Assembly: GCA_017452215.1 (NCBI GenBank)
Contig: JAFTMU010000056.1
Location: forward strand, 1-7,922
Source: Clostridia bacterium
GTDB taxonomy: Bacteria; Bacillota; Clostridia; Oscillospirales; CAG-272
DNA: 7,922 nt
Direction: 5' to 3'
Shown here: piece by piece, positions 5,584-7,922 of the stretch
Layout of the letters: every line of letters begins with the position of its first letter
Numbering within the stretch: the stretch's first letter is position 1
The notes under the pieces: model-generated
The model's database searches: none
The model's input: the letters and a program-made list of their open reading frames with translations, nothing else
What the model was told of the DNA's origin: nothing
Made by a program: the position numbers and the translations under genes

Positions 5584-7590
5584 ATGAAAAAGAAACGGTA
5601 CGTATATTTATTATCGGCTGCCTTGCTGCTGATCGCTCTTTGCGCCATTTTCGCAGGCTGCACTAAAAAGGGAGATCCTCTCCTGGGAACGAGCTTTGAC
5701 TCGGTAACGGTGAATGCCGACGGGGGCATTGAAGTGTCGGTGACGCTGGATGCCGCAAGCGTGGCGGAGCACGAGGGGCAATATGCCTACGTATATGAGA
5801 TCTATCCCGGGGAGACTGTTTCGGATATTCGTGGGAGAAGCTCGGTGGCAAGTGCCAAGATCGCTTCCACCATGCGCTTCTCTATTCCCATGATGGATGG
5901 GGATCGCACTCGTCTGTATTCTACTTTTGCCGTTTGTTACAGCGGCGGCGCTATGATCCTTCCCGTGACCCGGGGGATCAGCAATCCCGAGGCGCTTGCC
6001 TCGGTGTCCAACGGCTATTTGTGGACAGAGGATCCCAAGGGGCTTTCGGTGACGGACGTGAGAGAGGCGCTCGCTCTTGAAGCTTCACACGTAACGGTGG
6101 AAGCGGACGTGAAGGCTCTGCTCTCCTTTTTGGATCTGAGCTTTTCCTTTAACGGAAAGGAATACGCCGTCTCCTCCTCGGTGATCGGCGGAATGGATGC
6201 CCGTGTCCGTGAGGCGTCGGCATCGGGAGCGCAGGTATCGCTCCGTGTGGTGTTGGATCAGGAATGCGGGGTGGAAAAACAGAATGCACTCTTGGATTTT
6301 CTTGCCCGTCGGTACTCGGGGGGAGAATTCGGAACAGTCTCGGCTTGGCTGCTGGACCCTGTGGGAATGAACGTAGAGGAGACTGCTCTTTGGACCTCGG
6401 TTGCCCACAAGGCGTTGGGCTCCCGTGTGGGAGACGGCAGGATCTACGTGGTGTGTGACAAAAAGACCGTGGAGGGCGTGACGCTCTTTTTTGAGGAGCT
6501 TGCCCCCCTTTTGATGCGCACCTGCTCCTTTGATTGGGGTGCCGCTGTGATCCCCGCTCCTGTGGACGGGCTACTGTGGGAGAGTGAGAACACGGAGCTT
6601 GTTTCCGCTAAAACTCTGGAAGCGGTGTCGGATGCTTTGCAGCAACACAAGAATGCGCCCCTGTATCTGGCGGTGTGTGACGTTGCCTTTGACAGTTCGG
6701 ATGAAGGCTTGCAGGCGGTCTCCTACGCCTATACCTACGCCAAGGCAGTGGAGGCGGAATTTGATCTGATCCTTTACGGCTTTCAAAGAAACGATCAGGT
6801 GGGCTTGCTTTCCTCCAAGGGGGAGGAGCGCAGGATCGCCGAGATGTTTGCCAATATTGATGAGGGATTGACCCAGGAGCAGACGTATCTTTGCAAGACC
6901 TACGGCGCTGCCGTTTGGGATACGGTGCGGTCGGTTTCTCCCTCCCGCATCTCCCTTGTGGGCATTGGAAGCATGGGAGACGTGGAGGGGCATCGGACGA
7001 CGGTGTTTGATTTTTCCGATGGAAGCACCTACGGCTTTTCCGCCCTGGGAGGGATCGAGGCGCCTGTGATCCGTGATTCCGCCGCCCTTTCCAAGCCGGT
7101 CCTTTATACCTTTTTGGATGCCAAAAGCAGTGAGACGGGCGTGGTGGGAAGAATAGAGGATCCAAGCGTGCTTCAAGGCGCCTCCTCCCTCTCCGTGCAC
7201 CTGCTTGCCCAATATGCCGTCGGCGGGGAATATACGCTGACCCTTCGCCTGGAGGGGGTCAAAAAGAGCGGAGAGCGCTTGCAGTATGAAGCCCAGGCGC
7301 AGGCGGTCAGCGGAAGCTGGCAAACGGTGAGCTTTCATATTTTCTCCTTTGTCAGTGACGTTGATTTTTCTTCCCCCTGTGTGATCACTCTTTTGAGTGA
7401 GCCTGTGCAAGAGAGCGAGGAAAGCTTTGTGCTTTGGGTCAGCGGCGTGCAAGTCTCGGCTCCCATGGCGGACATCGGCTTTTTGCTTCCCGTCGGGCTT
7501 GCCTTGGGGGGCGCTGCGTTTGGATTTTTCTTCTTCTTTTTGATCCACCGTCACGTCAATAAGCGCAGATATCCCGGGGAAAGCAACTGA
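5584..7590 (+). CDS. Large membrane lipoprotein resembling DUF5722, anchored at both ends
   Basis: A 668-residue extracytoplasmic protein. Residues 1-26 are a lipoprotein signal (MKKKRYVYLLSAALLLIAL, lipobox F23-A24-G25-C26). Residues about 35-130 look like a beta domain. About 150-450 resembles DUF5722, a glycosidase-like barrel family: VTVEADVKALLSF, FSFNGKEYAVSSSVIGGMDARVRE, the block around 285-330 with FDWGAAVIPAP, and the later LQAVSYAYTYAKAVEAEFDLILYGF. About 505-627 looks like a beta-sandwich, possibly carbohydrate-binding. A C-terminal membrane segment (about 631-655, with five phenylalanines at 648-652) is followed by RHVNKRR, which would face the cytoplasm. The protein would thus be tethered by lipid and by a helix. 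Acidic and histidine positions I expect in the family pocket appear replaced (WLLDPVG at 255-261, IPAP at 323-326). Family assignment is from memory of the pattern; a sugar-related surface role is inference. Start set by AGGAGG 7 bases upstream; coupled to alr. Confidence 0.75.
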   Translation: MKKKRYVYLLSAALLLIALCAIFAGCTKKGDPLLGTSFDSVTVNADGGIEVSVTLDAASVAEHEGQYAYVYEIYPGETVSDIRGRSSVASAKIASTMRFSIPMMDGDRTRLYSTFAVCYSGGAMILPVTRGISNPEALASVSNGYLWTEDPKGLSVTDVREALALEASHVTVEADVKALLSFLDLSFSFNGKEYAVSSSVIGGMDARVREASASGAQVSLRVVLDQECGVEKQNALLDFLARRYSGGEFGTVSAWLLDPVGMNVEETALWTSVAHKALGSRVGDGRIYVVCDKKTVEGVTLFFEELAPLLMRTCSFDWGAAVIPAPVDGLLWESENTELVSAKTLEAVSDALQQHKNAPLYLAVCDVAFDSSDEGLQAVSYAYTYAKAVEAEFDLILYGFQRNDQVGLLSSKGEERRIAEMFANIDEGLTQEQTYLCKTYGAAVWDTVRSVSPSRISLVGIGSMGDVEGHRTTVFDFSDGSTYGFSALGGIEAPVIRDSAALSKPVLYTFLDAKSSETGVVGRIEDPSVLQGASSLSVHLLAQYAVGGEYTLTLRLEGVKKSGERLQYEAQAQAVSGSWQTVSFHIFSFVSDVDFSSPCVITLLSEPVQESEESFVLWVSGVQVSAPMADIGFLLPVGLALGGAAFGFFFFFLIHRHVNKRRYPGESN

Positions 7591-7594
7591 ATGG

Positions 7595-7603
7595 AAGGAA
7601 GGG
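7595..7603 (+). promoter_or_regulatory. Ribosome binding site of the AraC-type gene
   Basis: AAGGAAGGG lies in the 20-base gap after the DUF5722-like stop, with 7 bases to the ATG at 7611. It favours 7611 over the second in-frame ATG at 7617. Confidence 0.7.
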
Positions 7604-7610
7604 TTCGATC

Positions 7611-7922
7611 ATGTCAATGAAGATCAAGCACGGACAGGGATCCGTCGAATTTGATTTTGTGGGCGGACACAGCATTCAGTTTATTCCTCATCTGCACCGT
7701 GAGGTGGAGCTGATCTGCCTCTTTGAGGGGAAGATGATCGCTTATGCCGATTCGGTGCGGCATACCTTGGAGGGAGGGGATATTTTTATCACCTTCCCCA
7801 ATCAGATCCATTCCTATGAAAGGGTGGGCGACGGGATCTATATCGGCTTTGTTTTTAAGCCCGATCTGTTGCCCGAGATGACGGAAAGCTTTGCCATGGG
7901 CTTTCCCCGCACCACTGTGATC
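7611..7922 (+). CDS. AraC-family transcriptional regulator, N-terminal cupin domain (partial)
   Basis: The 104 residues before the right edge match the sugar-sensing cupin half of AraC-type regulators. Visible are FIPHLHREVELICLFEGK (24-41), with the cupin-style H27, H29 and E33, then TLEGGDIFITFPNQIHSYE (52-70), where the glycine-rich turn and H67 complete the barrel pattern. The DNA-binding pair of helix-turn-helix motifs would lie beyond the window and is not seen, so a cupin-only protein is a minor alternative. It follows the DUF5722-like gene by 20 bases on the same strand with its own RBS and no visible promoter or terminator between, so it may be cotranscribed, or it may start a new group to the right. 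AraC regulators next to surface carbohydrate proteins are common in Clostridia, which makes a sugar signal plausible but unproven. Confidence 0.85.
   Translation, partial: MSMKIKHGQGSVEFDFVGGHSIQFIPHLHREVELICLFEGKMIAYADSVRHTLEGGDIFITFPNQIHSYERVGDGIYIGFVFKPDLLPEMTESFAMGFPRTTVI

Noticed and set aside
6571..7554. 327-residue minus-strand frame, and a similar 280-residue frame at 4887-5729
   Set aside because: Both lie opposite well-supported plus-strand genes and show basic, histidine- and proline-rich shadow composition.

Overview
The window looks like chromosomal DNA of a Gram-positive anaerobe of class Clostridia, probably a gut or animal-associated member of the Oscillospirales/Christensenellales kind. 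The reasons are strong AGGAGG-type ribosome binding sites, sigma-A-like promoters, a Firmicutes-style short GlgB paired with GlgC, a lipoprotein carrying an apparent DUF5722 fold, and palindromic intergenic repeats built on TTCATGAA/TTCACGAA that I associate with gut Clostridia. The taxonomic call is inference; no rRNA or other phylogenetic marker is present.

Layout. On the minus strand, reading right to left, there is a small lipoprotein of unknown function (4217-3720). A roughly 930-base gene-free stretch follows (about 2787-3719), holding REP-like palindromes, an AT-rich segment and the glgB promoter and leader. Then comes glgB, glycogen branching enzyme (2786-852), then a 348-base gap filled by a foldback, multi-hairpin element, then the 5' part of glgC, ADP-glucose pyrophosphorylase (503 to beyond base 1). 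On the plus strand, from a clear promoter at 4283-4311, there is alr (alanine racemase, 4362-5582), a large double-anchored lipoprotein resembling DUF5722 (5584-7590), and the N-terminal cupin half of an AraC-type regulator (7611 to beyond the right edge).

How the genes work together. glgB and glgC form a glycogen-synthesis cluster: GlgC makes ADP-glucose and GlgB introduces alpha-1,6 branches; the synthase is presumably outside the window. alr supplies D-alanine for the cell wall and is tightly packed with the DUF5722-like lipoprotein (1 base between stop and start, with the RBS inside the end of alr), so the two are probably cotranscribed and translationally coupled. The AraC-type gene follows 20 bases later and may belong to the same unit. 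A functional link between D-alanine and the lipoprotein cannot be read from the sequence.

The most interesting items are four. First, the foldback element between glgB and glgC, with near-inverted 18-base ends whose three differences are all transitions. Second, a duplicated 75-base REP-like unit at 3373-3447 and 3497-3571. Third, the DUF5722-like protein, which keeps the fold-like sequence but seems to lack the acidic and histidine residues I expect at the pocket, and which is tethered at both ends. Fourth, a structured leader in front of glgB. No CRISPR array, tRNA, rRNA, insertion sequence transposase or clear strong intrinsic terminator was seen.
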